A stretch of 64,000 nucleotides of DNA from Draconibacterium aestuarii (GTDB lineage: Bacteria; Bacteroidota; Bacteroidia; Bacteroidales; Prolixibacteraceae), in assembly GCA_026671195.1 (NCBI GenBank), contig JAPOHD010000010.1:569-64568 (forward strand), given 5' to 3'. Shown here one piece after another: positions 35,982-45,517 of this stretch. Below the pieces are notes generated by a model, which was not told the DNA's origin, searched no databases, and was given only the letters and a program-made list of their open reading frames with translations. Positions within the stretch are counted from its first letter, which is position 1; every line of letters begins with the position of its first letter. The position numbers and the translations under genes are program-made.

Positions 35982-37067
35982 TTATATAAAAGGTATTTTT
36001 ACAATTTCAGCTGGGATTGTTTTGTTGCGGATCTTTACAAAAATACCGGTGCCAAACGCCGAATATTCTTTAGCAACGTAACCCATTCCAATTCCTTTAT
36101 TCAAAACCGGCGACATAGTTCCGGATGTAACGTTACCAATTACTTCTCCTTCTGCGTTTACCAGTTCGTATCCATGCCTAGGAATTCCTCGTTCGGTTAA
36201 AACAAAACCTCGCAAACGACGCCTTACACCTTCGTTTTTTTGCATGGTTAAAAATTCGCGATCAATAAATTTCCGGCCATTGTTGAATTTGGTAATCCAT
36301 CCCAAACCGGCTTCAATTGGCGAGGTGGTATCATCAATGTCGTTTCCATACAGGCAATATCCCATTTCCAAACGTAATGTATCGCGGGCTGCCAAACCAA
36401 TGGGTTGAATTCCGAACTCTTCACCAGCATTAAAAATGGCATTCCAAATCTGCTCTGCCACATCGTTTCTGAAATACAACTCAAAACCACCTGCTCCGGT
36501 GTAACCTGTTGCCGAAATAATTACATCATCAACTCCGGCAAATTTATCGGTGGTAAACGTATAAAACTTTATATCTGAAAGATCTACATCAGTTAATTTT
36601 TGTAATACTTCAGTAGCTTTTGGCCCTTGAATAGCCAGCTGACTGATGTTGTCGGAAGCATTTTCCAACTCAGCCCCCACTTCTTCATTTTGAGCAACAA
36701 CCCAGTTCCAGTCTTTTTCTATATTGGCAGCGTTAACAACCAGCATATATTTTTCAGGTTCATAATAATAAACCAGCAGATCGTCTACAATTCCGCCTTT
36801 CCCATTTGGAAAACAACTGTACTGCGCTTGTCCTTGTATTAGAATCCGTGGATCGTTTGATGTAATTTTAGCTACCAGATCCAATGCCCGTGGTCCTTTT
36901 ACCCAAAACTCGCCCATGTGCGAAACATCAAACACTCCAACAGTCTCACGTACACACATGTGTTCGGTTTTAATTCCACTGTACTCAACAGGCATTTCGT
37001 AACCAGCGAATTCCACCATTTTAGCACCCAGACTTTTATGTATTGTATTAAATGCGGTTGTTTTCAT
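35982..37067 (-). CDS. gcvT: Glycine cleavage system T protein (aminomethyltransferase)
   Basis: 361 residues, the normal length. Landmarks are [75 protein letters not shown] and [19 protein letters not shown]. It transfers the methylene group from the H-protein-bound intermediate to tetrahydrofolate. The P, H and L proteins are not in the window. It is a single-gene unit with its own terminator. Confidence 0.94.
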   Translation of the reverse strand: MKTTAFNTIHKSLGAKMVEFAGYEMPVEYSGIKTEHMCVRETVGVFDVSHMGEFWVKGPRALDLVAKITSNDPRILIQGQAQYSCFPNGKGGIVDDLLVYYYEPEKYMLVVNAANIEKDWNWVVAQNEEVGAELENASDNISQLAIQGPKATEVLQKLTDVDLSDIKFYTFTTDKFAGVDDVIISATGYTGAGGFELYFRNDVAEQIWNAIFNAGEEFGIQPIGLAARDTLRLEMGYCLYGNDIDDTTSPIEAGLGWITKFNNGRKFIDREFLTMQKNEGVRRRLRGFVLTERGIPRHGYELVNAEGEVIGNVTSGTMSPVLNKGIGMGYVAKEYSAFGTGIFVKIRNKTIPAEIVKIPFI

Positions 37068-37180
37068 TTATTTCAAATTATGTACTCAAAAAAAAATCTT
37101 AGTTCATTTACTAACCATCGTTTTCACAAATAGAAGTGATAAATAAACCGGTTTATATTCGTTGAAGAATTTATGTTTGC

Positions 37181-37188
37181 AAAACTAT
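37181..37188 (-). promoter_or_regulatory. Candidate -7 element for gcvT
   Basis: Reads TAGTTTTG on the - strand (TAnnTTTG), with a TTTG 16 bases further upstream. The leader would be about 110 bases. I looked for a glycine riboswitch in it and saw none. Confidence 0.4.
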
Positions 37189-37284
37189 AGATTCAAAAAC
37201 TACGCAAATATGAATTTTATCAGACATTAAACAAAATGCAGAATTGATTATTTTATTAATTTGCGGAACATTTTAAACAATAAC

Positions 37285-37638
37285 ATGGATAAACATTCAC
37301 AACTAATCCACACCAAACAAATTGATGCAATTTCGGGAGACGACACTGGATTTAAAATTGAATTGATAAATATTTTCCTGGAGCAGATTCCCGAATTTAT
37401 TTCGAATATGACCAATTCTTACAACGAAGAAAACTGGAAGGTACTGGCCAGGGAGGCGCATACTGCAAAATCTTCGGCCCTTACTTTTGGAATGGACGAA
37501 ACTGGTGATCTTTTAAAAAATATTCAGCTGCACACCGAGAACAATGATCTTGATTTCCTTCCGGATTTGTTAACAAAAGTAGTCGACCAATTAAAAACAG
37601 CTGTTACCGAACTGGAAGAGCTAAAAAAATCTCTTTAA
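37285..37638 (+). CDS. Hpt-domain phosphotransfer protein
   Basis: 117 residues from the ATG at 37285 (MDKHSQLIHTK). It is a free-standing histidine phosphotransfer helix bundle: the phosphorylated histidine is in REAHTAKSSALTFGM, followed by LLKNIQLH. Such proteins relay phosphate between hybrid kinases and response regulators. No partner gene is adjacent. It precedes the PQ-loop gene by 21 bp, so the two probably share an mRNA. Confidence 0.82.
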   Translation: MDKHSQLIHTKQIDAISGDDTGFKIELINIFLEQIPEFISNMTNSYNEENWKVLAREAHTAKSSALTFGMDETGDLLKNIQLHTENNDLDFLPDLLTKVVDQLKTAVTELEELKKSL

Positions 37639-37659
37639 TATTGTTTAATTTTCCGAAAA

Positions 37660-37947
37660 ATGATTAATGAAACCATTGGTTGGATTGGAAATATTTTATT
37701 TGCCATTTGTGGTGTTCCGCAGGTTATAAAAACTTTTCGAACCAAAAGTGCCAAAGACTTAAGTCTTCTGTTTTTGTGGCTTTGGTTGAGTGGCGAACTA
37801 CTTACGTTTATATATATTATTGTAGGTGATTGGGAAACTGGAATTGCACATTTTCCACTTTATTTTAATTATATAGTAAATGTATTTATGGCATGTTATC
37901 TTATTTATGCCAAATATGTGTATCCCCAAAAGTATCGCCCCGATTGA
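37660..37947 (+). CDS. Small PQ-loop membrane protein (SemiSWEET-like)
   Basis: 95 residues with three membrane helices. The first carries the PQ motif (GNILFAICGVPQVIKTFRTKSAKDLSLLF, split here as GVPQVIKTF and SAKDLS), the others are LWLWLSGELLTFIYIIV and FPLYFNYIVNVFMACYLI. One three-helix unit is the size of a bacterial SemiSWEET, which works as a dimer to pass sugars. The substrate is unknown. Confidence 0.75.
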   Translation: MINETIGWIGNILFAICGVPQVIKTFRTKSAKDLSLLFLWLWLSGELLTFIYIIVGDWETGIAHFPLYFNYIVNVFMACYLIYAKYVYPQKYRPD

Positions 37948-37983
37948 TACACTTGCTAAAAATATTACACGAGTGAATAAACA

Positions 37984-38017
37984 AAAAGAGATCTATTCCA
38001 AAAAGAACAGATCTCTC
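37984..38017. terminator. Bidirectional terminator between PQ-loop gene and clpB
   Basis: AGAGATCT and AGATCTCT pair, with TTC/GAA extending the stem across single mismatches; five A precede it, giving a T run on the - strand for clpB. Confidence 0.75.
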
Positions 38018-38043
38018 CACCAAAGCGTATTAAAAATCTATAT

Positions 38044-40632
38044 TTAGTTTCTGAATACCAAACGATTTCCCTCTTCATCAATTACAACCGGCTTATCTTT
38101 CTTAACCTGCCCCGAAAGAATTCGTTTTGAAAGTTCATTCAATACATATTTCTGTAGAACTCGTTTAACTGGCCGGGCTCCAAAATGCGGATCGAATCCG
38201 AATGTTGTCAACCAATTAATTGCCTGTTCTGTTATTTCAATTTCCAAATCGCTACCCGATAAACGTTTTACAACCTCTTTAAACTGCAGTTTTACAATCT
38301 TGTTAATATCTGTTTTATTTAAAGGAGTGAATACAATCGTTTCATCAATACGATTTAAAAACTCAGGGCGGATAGTTTTTCGAAGTATTTCGAGCAATTG
38401 ATTTTGGGTACGTTCCAAAATGGCTGTCTCATTTTCGGAAGTCATATTTTCATAATTCTCTTGGATTATGTGCGATCCCAAATTCGATGTCATAATAATA
38501 ATGGTGTTTTTGAAATTTACCGTCCGTCCTTTGTTGTCGGTTAAACGACCATCATCTAAAACCTGCAAAAGCACGTTAAAAACATCGGGGTGCGCCTTTT
38601 CAATTTCGTCGAAAAGAACCACCGAATAAGGTTTATGCCGAACGGCTTCAGTTAACTGCCCTCCCTCGTCGTAGCCCACATAACCGGGAGGCGAACCAAT
38701 TAGCCGGGTTACCGAGAACTTCTCCTGGTATTCCGACATGTCGATTCGGGTAATCATATTTTCGTCGTTAAACAGATATTCTGCCAAAGCTTTTGCCAAC
38801 TCTGTTTTTCCCACACCTGTTGTTCCTAAAAATATAAACGATCCGATTGGACGTTTTTCGTCCTGCAAACCTGCACGACTTCGGCGCACTGCATCCGAAA
38901 CGGCTTCAATTGCTTCATCCTGACCAATAACCCGGGCATGCAACTCCTCCTCCATATGAAGCAATTTCTCACGTTCGCTTTGCAACATTTTCGAAACCGG
39001 AATTCCGGTCCAACGAGCAACAACCTCAGCAATATCTTCAGTGTCCACCTCTTCTTTTATCAGGTTTTCACCCTTTTTCATTTCCTCCAGCTCCTGCTGT
39101 GATTGTGCTATTGCAGCTTCAGCTTCTTTTACCTTGCCATAACGTAATTCAGCCACCCGACCATAGTCTCCCTGGCGCTCGGCCTGATCGGCTTCGAACT
39201 TATAGGTTTCAATTTCTTCCTTCTTTTTCTGAATCGCTTCAATCACCGATTTCTCCGATTGCCATTTAGCACGCAACCTCGATTGCTCTTCTTTCAAATT
39301 TGAAATTTCTTCGCCCAGTGAGGCCAGCTTCTTAGTGTCGTTTTCGCGTTTTATTGCTTCTCTCTCAATCTCCAACTGTTTTACACGACGCTCAATTTCA
39401 TCCAATTCTTCCGGAACTGAATCAATTTCCAAACGTAGTTTTGCCGCAGCTTCATCCATTAAATCAATGGCCTTATCGGGCAAAAAGCGATCGGAAATAT
39501 AACGCTGCGATAATTCAACCGAAGCAATAATAGCATCATCTTTAATTTGCACTTTATGATGATTCTCGTATTTCTCTTTAATCCCCCGCAAAATCGAAAT
39601 GGCACTTAAAGTATCAGGCTCATTTACATGAACGATTTGGAAACGACGCTCCAAGGCTTTGTCTTTTTCGAAATATTTTTGATACTCACTTAAAGTTGTT
39701 GCCCCAATAGCACGAAGCTCGCCTCGTGCCAAAGCGGGTTTTAAAATATTGGCGGCATCCATTGCTCCTTCACCTTTCCCGGCACCAACAAGCGTATGAA
39801 TTTCGTCGATAAACAAAATCACCTCATCGTTCGAATGTACAACTTCGTTTACCACAGCTTTCAAACGTTCCTCAAACTCGCCTTTGTACTTTGCACCGGC
39901 AACCAAGGCCCCCATATCCAGGGAAAATACTTGTTTCGATTTCAGGTTTTCTGGAACATCGCCTCTTACAATTCTATGAGCCAATCCTTCTGCAATGGCA
40001 GTTTTTCCGGTTCCTGGCTCGCCAATAAGTATGGGATTATTTTTAGTACGACGCGAAAGAATCTGCAAAATCCGGCGTATTTCATCGTCGCGCCCAACTA
40101 CCGGATCAAGTTTGCCAGACCGGGCACGCTCGTTCAAATTAATGGCGAACCGATTAAGCGAATTAAACTTATCCTCAGCCGTTTGACTATCAACTTTCGA
40201 TCCTTTACGAAGCTCCAGAATGGCTGCTGTCAAATCTTTTTTTGAGATACCATTATCTTTCATAAGGCGGCTAATGGAATCTTTCCCTTCCAATAATGCC
40301 AGTAAAACATGTTCTACCGAAACATATTGGTCACCCATTTCCTGAGCAAGTCCCAAAGCTTTTTGTAACATCTGGTTCGCAGTGCTGGAAAGATATTGTT
40401 CTCCCCCGGAAACTTTCGGATATGATTCAATAATTTTATCGATGGCTTGTTGAAAAATGCCGGTATTTACACCCAGTTTTTTCAATAAAAAGTCAACCAC
40501 ATTCTCGGCTGAATGAATTAATCCCCGCAAAATATGTCCGGTTTCAATTGCTTGCTGGTTATTCCCCTGTGCAACCTGAAAAGCCTGTTGAATAGCTTCC
40601 TGCGATTTTATAGTAAAATTGTTGAAATTCAT
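38044..40632 (-). CDS. clpB: ATP-dependent disaggregase ClpB
   Basis: 862 residues, the usual length. The order is an N-terminal double Clp domain (~1-145), AAA+ 1 with GEPGTGKTA and [10 protein letters not shown], a long coiled-coil middle domain (~410-525, rich in E, K and R), and AAA+ 2 with GTTGVGKTE and [10 protein letters not shown]. The middle domain separates ClpB from ClpC or ClpA. With DnaK it pulls proteins out of aggregates. The three tandem small RNA units lie directly upstream on the same strand, each with its own terminator. Confidence 0.95.
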   Translation of the reverse strand: MNFNNFTIKSQEAIQQAFQVAQGNNQQAIETGHILRGLIHSAENVVDFLLKKLGVNTGIFQQAIDKIIESYPKVSGGEQYLSSTANQMLQKALGLAQEMGDQYVSVEHVLLALLEGKDSISRLMKDNGISKKDLTAAILELRKGSKVDSQTAEDKFNSLNRFAINLNERARSGKLDPVVGRDDEIRRILQILSRRTKNNPILIGEPGTGKTAIAEGLAHRIVRGDVPENLKSKQVFSLDMGALVAGAKYKGEFEERLKAVVNEVVHSNDEVILFIDEIHTLVGAGKGEGAMDAANILKPALARGELRAIGATTLSEYQKYFEKDKALERRFQIVHVNEPDTLSAISILRGIKEKYENHHKVQIKDDAIIASVELSQRYISDRFLPDKAIDLMDEAAAKLRLEIDSVPEELDEIERRVKQLEIEREAIKRENDTKKLASLGEEISNLKEEQSRLRAKWQSEKSVIEAIQKKKEEIETYKFEADQAERQGDYGRVAELRYGKVKEAEAAIAQSQQELEEMKKGENLIKEEVDTEDIAEVVARWTGIPVSKMLQSEREKLLHMEEELHARVIGQDEAIEAVSDAVRRSRAGLQDEKRPIGSFIFLGTTGVGKTELAKALAEYLFNDENMITRIDMSEYQEKFSVTRLIGSPPGYVGYDEGGQLTEAVRHKPYSVVLFDEIEKAHPDVFNVLLQVLDDGRLTDNKGRTVNFKNTIIIMTSNLGSHIIQENYENMTSENETAILERTQNQLLEILRKTIRPEFLNRIDETIVFTPLNKTDINKIVKLQFKEVVKRLSGSDLEIEITEQAINWLTTFGFDPHFGARPVKRVLQKYVLNELSKRILSGQVKKDKPVVIDEEGNRLVFRN

Positions 40633-40777
40633 GACTTTAATCTTTTAAAATTTGTTTAGAACGCAATCAAAACACAAGCCATAACCTACTGACAGGCAGA
40701 ATGTCACAACACACCATATGAAATTGTAACAATTTCATGAAAATTACGAGACTGATGAAAATATGTCAGAAAAGAAC

Positions 40778-40857
40778 AAAAAAAAAACAGAGACGAACCA
40801 CCATCTCTGTTTCCTAACCTAACTAAATCTATTCTCTATGAAAAAACACTTAAATCT
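40778..40857 (-). ncRNA. Putative small RNA, copy A
   Basis: On the - strand a TATCTTTG box (40864-40871) precedes a transcript of about 80 bases, running from ~40857 through a conserved core (TTTAAGTGTTTTTTCATAGA, then GATTTAGTTAGGTTAGG). It ends in a hairpin, CAGAGA and TCTCTG around a GTTCG-containing loop (40788-40809), and ten T. Eleven bases upstream of the box is GTTAACG. The copies B and C conserve all these parts. I do not recognise the RNA. Ends are estimated from the promoter and terminator. Confidence 0.6.
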
Positions 40858-41009
40858 ATGCTGCAAAGATACGGAGGAGTTTCGTTAACGCGTATGAACT
40901 GAAGTTAAAGAATGTTATGCTGTTTTATTCTGCGACAAGCAAAAACAAGAAACCCGAAAGTGAAAAATTTAACTGTTTTTGGAATACTACCGGAAATTAC
41001 TTTTGGAGC

Positions 41010-41087
41010 AAAAAAAACAGAGACGAACCACCATCTCTGTTTCCTAACCTAACCCAATCTATTCTCTATGAAAAAACACTTAAATCT
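41010..41087 (-). ncRNA. Putative small RNA, copy B
   Basis: As copy A, displaced by 230 bp. The -7 box TATCTTTG is at 41094-41101 and the terminator hairpin at 41018-41039, followed on the - strand by eight T. It differs from copy A at one base in the conserved leader (GTTGGGTTAGG-type instead of AGTTAGGTTAGG-type sequence). Confidence 0.6.
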
Positions 41088-41238
41088 ATGCTGCAAAGAT
41101 ACAGAGGAGTTTCGTTAACGCGTATGAACGGAAGTTAAAGAATGTTATGCTGCTTTATTCTGCGACAAACAAAAACAAGAAAACGAAAATGAAAAATTTA
41201 ACTGCTTTTGGAACACAACCGAGAATCACTTTTGGAGC

Positions 41239-41327
41239 AAAAAAAAACAGAGACGAACCACCATCTCTGTTTCCTAACCTAACCAAATCTATTCTCTATG
41301 AAAAAACACTTAAACTATCTAATTTCT
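41239..41327 (-). ncRNA. Putative small RNA, copy C
   Basis: The -7 box here is TATTTTTG (41334-41341): the sequence has changed but TAnnTTTG is kept, and the 11-base distance to GTTAACG is unchanged. The 5' part of the RNA is different and about 10 bases longer; the core from TTTAAGTG on and the terminator hairpin (41248-41269) are the same as in A and B. This pattern of change supports a promoter and RNA on this strand. Confidence 0.6.
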
Positions 41328-41390
41328 TTACATCAAAAATACTGCGTAATTTCGTTAACGCGTATCAATGGAAGTTAAAGAATGTTAAGA

Positions 41391-41718
41391 GTTGATTTCT
41401 AACTAAATAACCAAGACCTCAGTAATTCAGCAATAATATCAAAATTTTAAACTAATCAGCAAGATTTGTGTTTATACGGTGTAATAGAAAATCCAATAAA
41501 CTAAGAGGCTATTTTATTCGCATTTTCAGGAATTGAAATTTAGGTGTGGAATAGACAAAAAACGGATAAAATATCAAAATTAAATACATGAAAATACATA
41601 CCAAAGCAATGATTTTCGTTGAAATTAAAAGCTTTCAATTTTGAAAAAATAAGACTACATTAGTGACCCAATTTATACAATAATCTTATTCTAATATTAT
41701 AACTAAAAATACAATTTT
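41391..41718. other. 328-bp gap upstream of ppdK
   Basis: AT-rich with no gene. It must contain the ppdK promoter, but I see no exact TTTG/TAnnTTTG pair; TACATTAG near 41654 is the nearest approach. Confidence 0.45.
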
Positions 41719-44421
41719 ATGGTAAAGCATGTATATACCTTCGGAGCCGGAGAGGCAGAAGGTAAAGCAGACATGAAAAACCTCCTGGGAGGTAAAGGAG
41801 CTAACCTTGCTGAAATGAATTTAATTGGTGTTCCGGTACCTCCGGGATTTACAATTACTACAGAAGTTTGTACAATGTACAACGAACAAGGTCAGCAAGC
41901 TACATTTGATCTTATTAAACCGGAAGTTGAGGCCGCCGTTGCCCTAGTTGAAAAACTAACTGGAACCAAATTTGGAGACAAAGAAAATCCATGTTTGGTA
42001 TCTGTTCGGTCGGGGGCTCGTGCATCAATGCCGGGAATGATGGATACAGTTCTTAACCTTGGGATGAATGAAGATGCAGTTGAAGGCATTTCAAAGAAAT
42101 CGGGTAATTCACGTTTTGCCTGGGACTCGTATCGTCGTTTTGTACAAATGTATGGCGACGTTGTTATGGAAATGAAACCAGCGAGCAAAGAAGAAATAGA
42201 TCCATTTGAAGAAATCATAGAACAGCTAAAAGAGGAAAAGGGTATTCAGTTGGATACTCAGTTTACCACTGAAGATTTACAAGAGCTGGTTAGGCGTTTT
42301 AAAGCGGCCGTTAAAAAAGTTACCGGAAAAGATTTCCCGACCGATCCGTGGGAGCAACTGTGGGGATCTGTTGCAGCGGTATTTAATAGCTGGAACAACG
42401 ATCGTGCAATTCTTTATCGTCGTTTGGAGCAAATCCCTGGTGAGTGGGGAACTGCAGTTAACGTGCAAGCCATGGTATTTGGTAACATGGGAGAAAACTC
42501 GGGCACAGGTGTTGCATTTACACGCGATGCTGCCACCGGAGAAGATATTTTTAATGGCGAGTATTTAATAAATGCACAGGGAGAAGACGTTGTTGCAGGT
42601 ATTCGGACACCACAGGAAATAACAATTGAAGGATCAAAAAGATGGGCTGTCCTTCAGGGTGTTAGCGAAGAAGACAGAACCTCAAAATATCCTTCACTGG
42701 AAGAGGCAATGCCAGAAATGTATCGCCAGTTAAATGAAACACAGCAAAAACTGGAAGATCATTACAGCGATATGCAGGACCTTGAATTTACTATTCAGGA
42801 AGGTAAGTTATGGTTATTGCAAACCCGCAACGGAAAACGTACCGGTGCCGCAATGGTAAATATTGCAATTGATATGCTGGAAGAAGGTCGTATTGACGAA
42901 AAAACAGCATTAAACAGAATTGATGCCGCTAAATTAGATGAATTGCTTCACCCTGTATTTGATACAGCCGCAATGAAAACAGCAACAGTTTTGGCAAAAG
43001 GACTACCAGCTTCTCCGGGCGCTGCCACTGGCCAGGTTGTATTTTTTGCCGATGAAGCGAACAAATATCCTGAATCAGTGCTGGTACGTGTTGAAACCTC
43101 TCCTGAAGATTTGGAAGGAATGCACATCGCCAAAGGTATTTTAACTGCACGAGGAGGGATGACTTCACACGCTGCCGTTGTTGCCCGCGGAATGGGCAAA
43201 TGCTGTGTTTCGGGTGCCGGGGCTGTAAAAATCAACTACAAAACCCGTGTAATGACCATCGATGGCGTTGAATTTCAGCAAGGAGACTGGATTTCGTTAA
43301 ACGGAACAACAGGTGAAGTTTACAAAGGAAAAGTGGCAACCATGGATCCTGAAATGAGTGGAAACTTCGCTAAGATTATGGACCTGGCTGCAAAATATAC
43401 AAGAATGGCAGTTCGCACAAACGCAGATTCGCCTGCCGATGCACAAGTTGCCCGCGACTTTGGAGCACAGGGAATTGGTCTTTGCCGTACCGAGCACATG
43501 TTCTTCGAAGGCGAAAGAATTAAAGCAATGCGCGAAATGATCTTAGCTAAAACTGAAGTCGAGCGTCGTAAAGCATTAGATAAATTATTGCCCTACCAAC
43601 GTGAAGATTTTGAAGGAATTTTGGAAGCAATGGCTGGTTACGGAGTAACAATTCGTTTGCTCGACCCACCGCTTCATGAATTTGTTCCACACGAAGAAGC
43701 CAACCAAAAAGAAATGGCGGACGAAATGGGCATATCGGTTGAAGCAGTAAAAGCACTGGTTGAGGATCTTCACGAATTTAACCCGATGTTAGGGCACCGT
43801 GGTTGTCGTTTAGGTAACACCTATCCTGAAATAACCGAAATGCAGGCTCGCGCAATTATTGAAGCTGCTGTTAATTTAACTCAAAAAGGAGTTGATGCCC
43901 GTCCTGAAATTATGGTTCCATTAATTGGTACTGTTAAAGAATTCAAATTACAGGCTGACATTATTAACACAACTGCAGAAAAAGTATTTGCAGAAAAAGG
44001 TGCAAGATGTGATTATATGGTTGGAACAATGATTGAAATTCCACGTGCTGCAATGACTGCGGATTTAGTGGCCGAGCATGCAGAGTTCTTCTCATTTGGA
44101 ACAAACGACCTTACACAAATGACCTTTGGATACTCTCGTGATGATGCTGGTAAATTCTTACCTATCTACATTGAAAAAGGCATTTTGAAAAACGATCCGT
44201 TCCAGGTTCTTGACCAGGAAGGTGTTGGACAAATTGTAAAAATTGGTGTCGAAAAAGGTAGAAGTACAAAACCTGACTTAAAAGTGGGTATTTGTGGAGA
44301 ACATGGAGGCGAGCCTTCATCTGTGAAATTCTGCAATAGTGTTGGAATGAACTACGTAAGTTGTTCTCCTTACCGTGTGCCAATTGCACGCGTTGCTGCA
44401 GCTCAGGCAAATATTGGATAA
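41719..44421 (+). CDS. ppdK: Pyruvate, phosphate dikinase
   Basis: 900 residues, full length. The ATP-grasp domain starts GAGEAEGKADMKNLLGGKGANLAEM and has VRSGARASMPGMMDTVLNLG. The swivelling domain carries the phospho-histidine in GGMTSHAAVVARGMGKCCVSG. The PEP/pyruvate barrel has GIGLCRTEHMFF, MVGTMIEIPRAA, FGTNDLTQMTFG and the catalytic cysteine in VGICGEHGGEPSSV. It interconverts PEP, AMP and PPi with pyruvate, ATP and Pi, and in anaerobes often works in glycolysis using PPi. HppA in the same window shares the PPi pool. Confidence 0.96.
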   Translation: MVKHVYTFGAGEAEGKADMKNLLGGKGANLAEMNLIGVPVPPGFTITTEVCTMYNEQGQQATFDLIKPEVEAAVALVEKLTGTKFGDKENPCLVSVRSGARASMPGMMDTVLNLGMNEDAVEGISKKSGNSRFAWDSYRRFVQMYGDVVMEMKPASKEEIDPFEEIIEQLKEEKGIQLDTQFTTEDLQELVRRFKAAVKKVTGKDFPTDPWEQLWGSVAAVFNSWNNDRAILYRRLEQIPGEWGTAVNVQAMVFGNMGENSGTGVAFTRDAATGEDIFNGEYLINAQGEDVVAGIRTPQEITIEGSKRWAVLQGVSEEDRTSKYPSLEEAMPEMYRQLNETQQKLEDHYSDMQDLEFTIQEGKLWLLQTRNGKRTGAAMVNIAIDMLEEGRIDEKTALNRIDAAKLDELLHPVFDTAAMKTATVLAKGLPASPGAATGQVVFFADEANKYPESVLVRVETSPEDLEGMHIAKGILTARGGMTSHAAVVARGMGKCCVSGAGAVKINYKTRVMTIDGVEFQQGDWISLNGTTGEVYKGKVATMDPEMSGNFAKIMDLAAKYTRMAVRTNADSPADAQVARDFGAQGIGLCRTEHMFFEGERIKAMREMILAKTEVERRKALDKLLPYQREDFEGILEAMAGYGVTIRLLDPPLHEFVPHEEANQKEMADEMGISVEAVKALVEDLHEFNPMLGHRGCRLGNTYPEITEMQARAIIEAAVNLTQKGVDARPEIMVPLIGTVKEFKLQADIINTTAEKVFAEKGARCDYMVGTMIEIPRAAMTADLVAEHAEFFSFGTNDLTQMTFGYSRDDAGKFLPIYIEKGILKNDPFQVLDQEGVGQIVKIGVEKGRSTKPDLKVGICGEHGGEPSSVKFCNSVGMNYVSCSPYRVPIARVAAAQANIG

Positions 44422-44443
44422 ACACCTGACAACAAACATATTA

Positions 44444-44476
44444 AAAAGCCGTTTCTTTTAGAAACGGCTTTCTTTT
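44444..44476 (+). terminator. Terminator of ppdK
   Basis: AAGCCGTTTCT and AGAAACGGCTT form an 11-base perfect stem with a TTT loop, followed by TTCTTTTT. Confidence 0.9.
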
Positions 44477-44499
44477 TGTCTTTTTTCCTGATAATTATG

Positions 44500-44557
44500 C
44501 GTAGTTCTACGTATGCATTTTGCGTAGAACTACGTATCAAAGTCACGTAGAATTACG
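44500..44557. promoter_or_regulatory. Three CGTAG palindromes with 23-bp spacing
   Basis: CGTAGTTCTACG (44500-44511), CGTAGAACTACG (44523-44534) and CGTAGAATTACG (44546-44557) begin exactly 23 bp apart, close to two helical turns. Each is a 12-base near-palindrome. This looks like a cluster of binding sites for a dimeric regulator. A NarL-type regulator is encoded just downstream at 44843-45517, and NarL-family proteins do bind short inverted repeats; the link is an inference. Confidence 0.55.
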
Positions 44558-44842
44558 CTTTCTTTTTAATAAAATATTGCTGAAATTTGTAAGACACAAA
44601 ACGGAAAAAATTGATGGCAAATAAGCAACAAGATAAATTACACCTGGTACACTTTCGCACGATAGATATATTTAACAACACTCTCGTAGTCTTATGCTCA
44701 ATTCATCTAACTTTCAGCACATTTATACCACATTCAATACTGTCCCTCTTCCCTGAATTACGATGAAAAAATAAGGCTTACGGATTTTCCGATTTAGGGG
44801 TGCTTGTACAAGTGCCCCTTCTTCTTTTAATTACGGTTATGT
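44558..44842. other. 285-bp gap with a terminator-like hairpin and a doubtful small ORF
   Basis: A + strand frame at 44614-44766 (50 codons, ATG, MANKQQDKLHLVHF...) sits between the CGTAG sites and the hairpin at 44796-44829. It has no recognisable features and weak start signals. Together, a site cluster, an open frame and a terminator would fit a small regulated transcript, but each part is weak alone. Confidence 0.3.
44796..44829 (+). terminator. Terminator-like hairpin
   Basis: GGGGTGCTTGT (44797-44807) pairs with ACAAGTGCCCC (44808-44818), allowing two G-T pairs, followed by TTCTTCTTTT. The stem has almost no unpaired loop before folding adjusts. Its orientation suits a + strand transcript arising after ppdK's own terminator. 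Confidence 0.5.
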
Positions 44843-45517
44843 TTAAGAATTTATCTTAATATTTACCAACTTATTTTTAATCGCAAAAATCACCAAACCG
44901 GCCATATTTTTTGTTTTCGACTTTTCCAGAAGAGTCCGTTTATATCCTTCAACCGTTCGGGCACTCAACGAAAGTTTCTCTGCAATTTCTACTGCTGTTA
45001 ACTCGTTGCATATTAATTCCAGAATATCAAGTTCGCGCTTATTAAATTTGAATTTCTTAATTATTCCCTCGACTTTGCCTTTTGTCAACATCGAATCCAA
45101 AACTGCCCCCGACAAACTACTTGAAAAATAAAAATCATTCTTCATCACCATTCTAATGGCAAGCTCCAACTCTTCCGGATCGGCATTTTTAAGCAAGTAA
45201 CCATTTATTCCCTCATTCACTAAAAACGAAACCATTTGTGTGTCGTCTTCCATGCTAAGTACAACAATCCGAATCTCGGGGTGCTGCTTTTTAAGGTACT
45301 TTGTAGTCTCAATCCCATCCATTTCGGGCATATTAATATCCAGAAGAACTAAATGTGGTTTTGTTTCACTCTCTTCCAAAAGCTTCAATAGTTCCACACC
45401 GTTACCAGCTTCACCAATTTCTCCAACGTTATCAAAATCAGAAAGTAAAGCACTCATCCCCTTTCTAAACAATTTATGATCGTCGCAAACTACAATATTT
45501 ATTTTCTCATCATTCAT
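44843..45517 (-). CDS. NarL/LuxR-type response regulator
   Basis: 224 residues. The receiver domain has VVCDDHKLF (acidic pocket), the phospho-aspartate in LVLLDINMPEMDG, VLSMED and the lysine in YLLKNAD. The DNA-binding C-terminus has NKRELDILELICNELTAVEIAEKLSLSARTVEGYK (landmarks ELDILELI, LSARTVEGYK), the LuxR helix-turn-helix. It is encoded after, and overlapping by 8 bp, its probable cognate kinase. Targets are unknown; see the CGTAG sites at 44500-44557. Confidence 0.92.
   Translation of the reverse strand: MNDEKINIVVCDDHKLFRKGMSALLSDFDNVGEIGEAGNGVELLKLLEESETKPHLVLLDINMPEMDGIETTKYLKKQHPEIRIVVLSMEDDTQMVSFLVNEGINGYLLKNADPEELELAIRMVMKNDFYFSSSLSGAVLDSMLTKGKVEGIIKKFKFNKRELDILELICNELTAVEIAEKLSLSARTVEGYKRTLLEKSKTKNMAGLVIFAIKNKLVNIKINS

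Larger units (their letters stand above)
40788..41390. repeat. Tandem repeat of ~230 bp, two full copies and one partial
   Basis: The hairpin CAGAGACGAACCACCATCTC begins at 40788, 41018 and 41248, a period of exactly 230 bp. Copies 1 and 2 match at nearly all positions. Copy 3 carries a diverged middle, 10 bases longer, between about 41316 and 41352, then returns to the common TTTCGTTAACGCGTAT block and runs out near 41390. Confidence 0.9.

Noticed and set aside
37068-37180. Glycine riboswitch in the gcvT leader
   Set aside because: The leader is AT-rich and lacks the paired glycine-aptamer features.
40840-40890. Micro-ORF on the + strand in the tandem repeats (MKKHLNLCCKDTEEFR) as a leader peptide
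   Set aside because: The frame is not kept in copy C and no gene follows. The conserved parts make sense as promoter, RNA and terminator on the - strand.
40917-41395. Two similar + strand frames of 73 and 82 codons in the repeats
   Set aside because: They are similar only because the DNA is duplicated, and have stop-rich surroundings and no family features.
44500-44557. CRISPR-like short regular repeats
   Set aside because: Only three 12-bp units with 11-bp gaps and dyad symmetry; a protein-binding array fits better.
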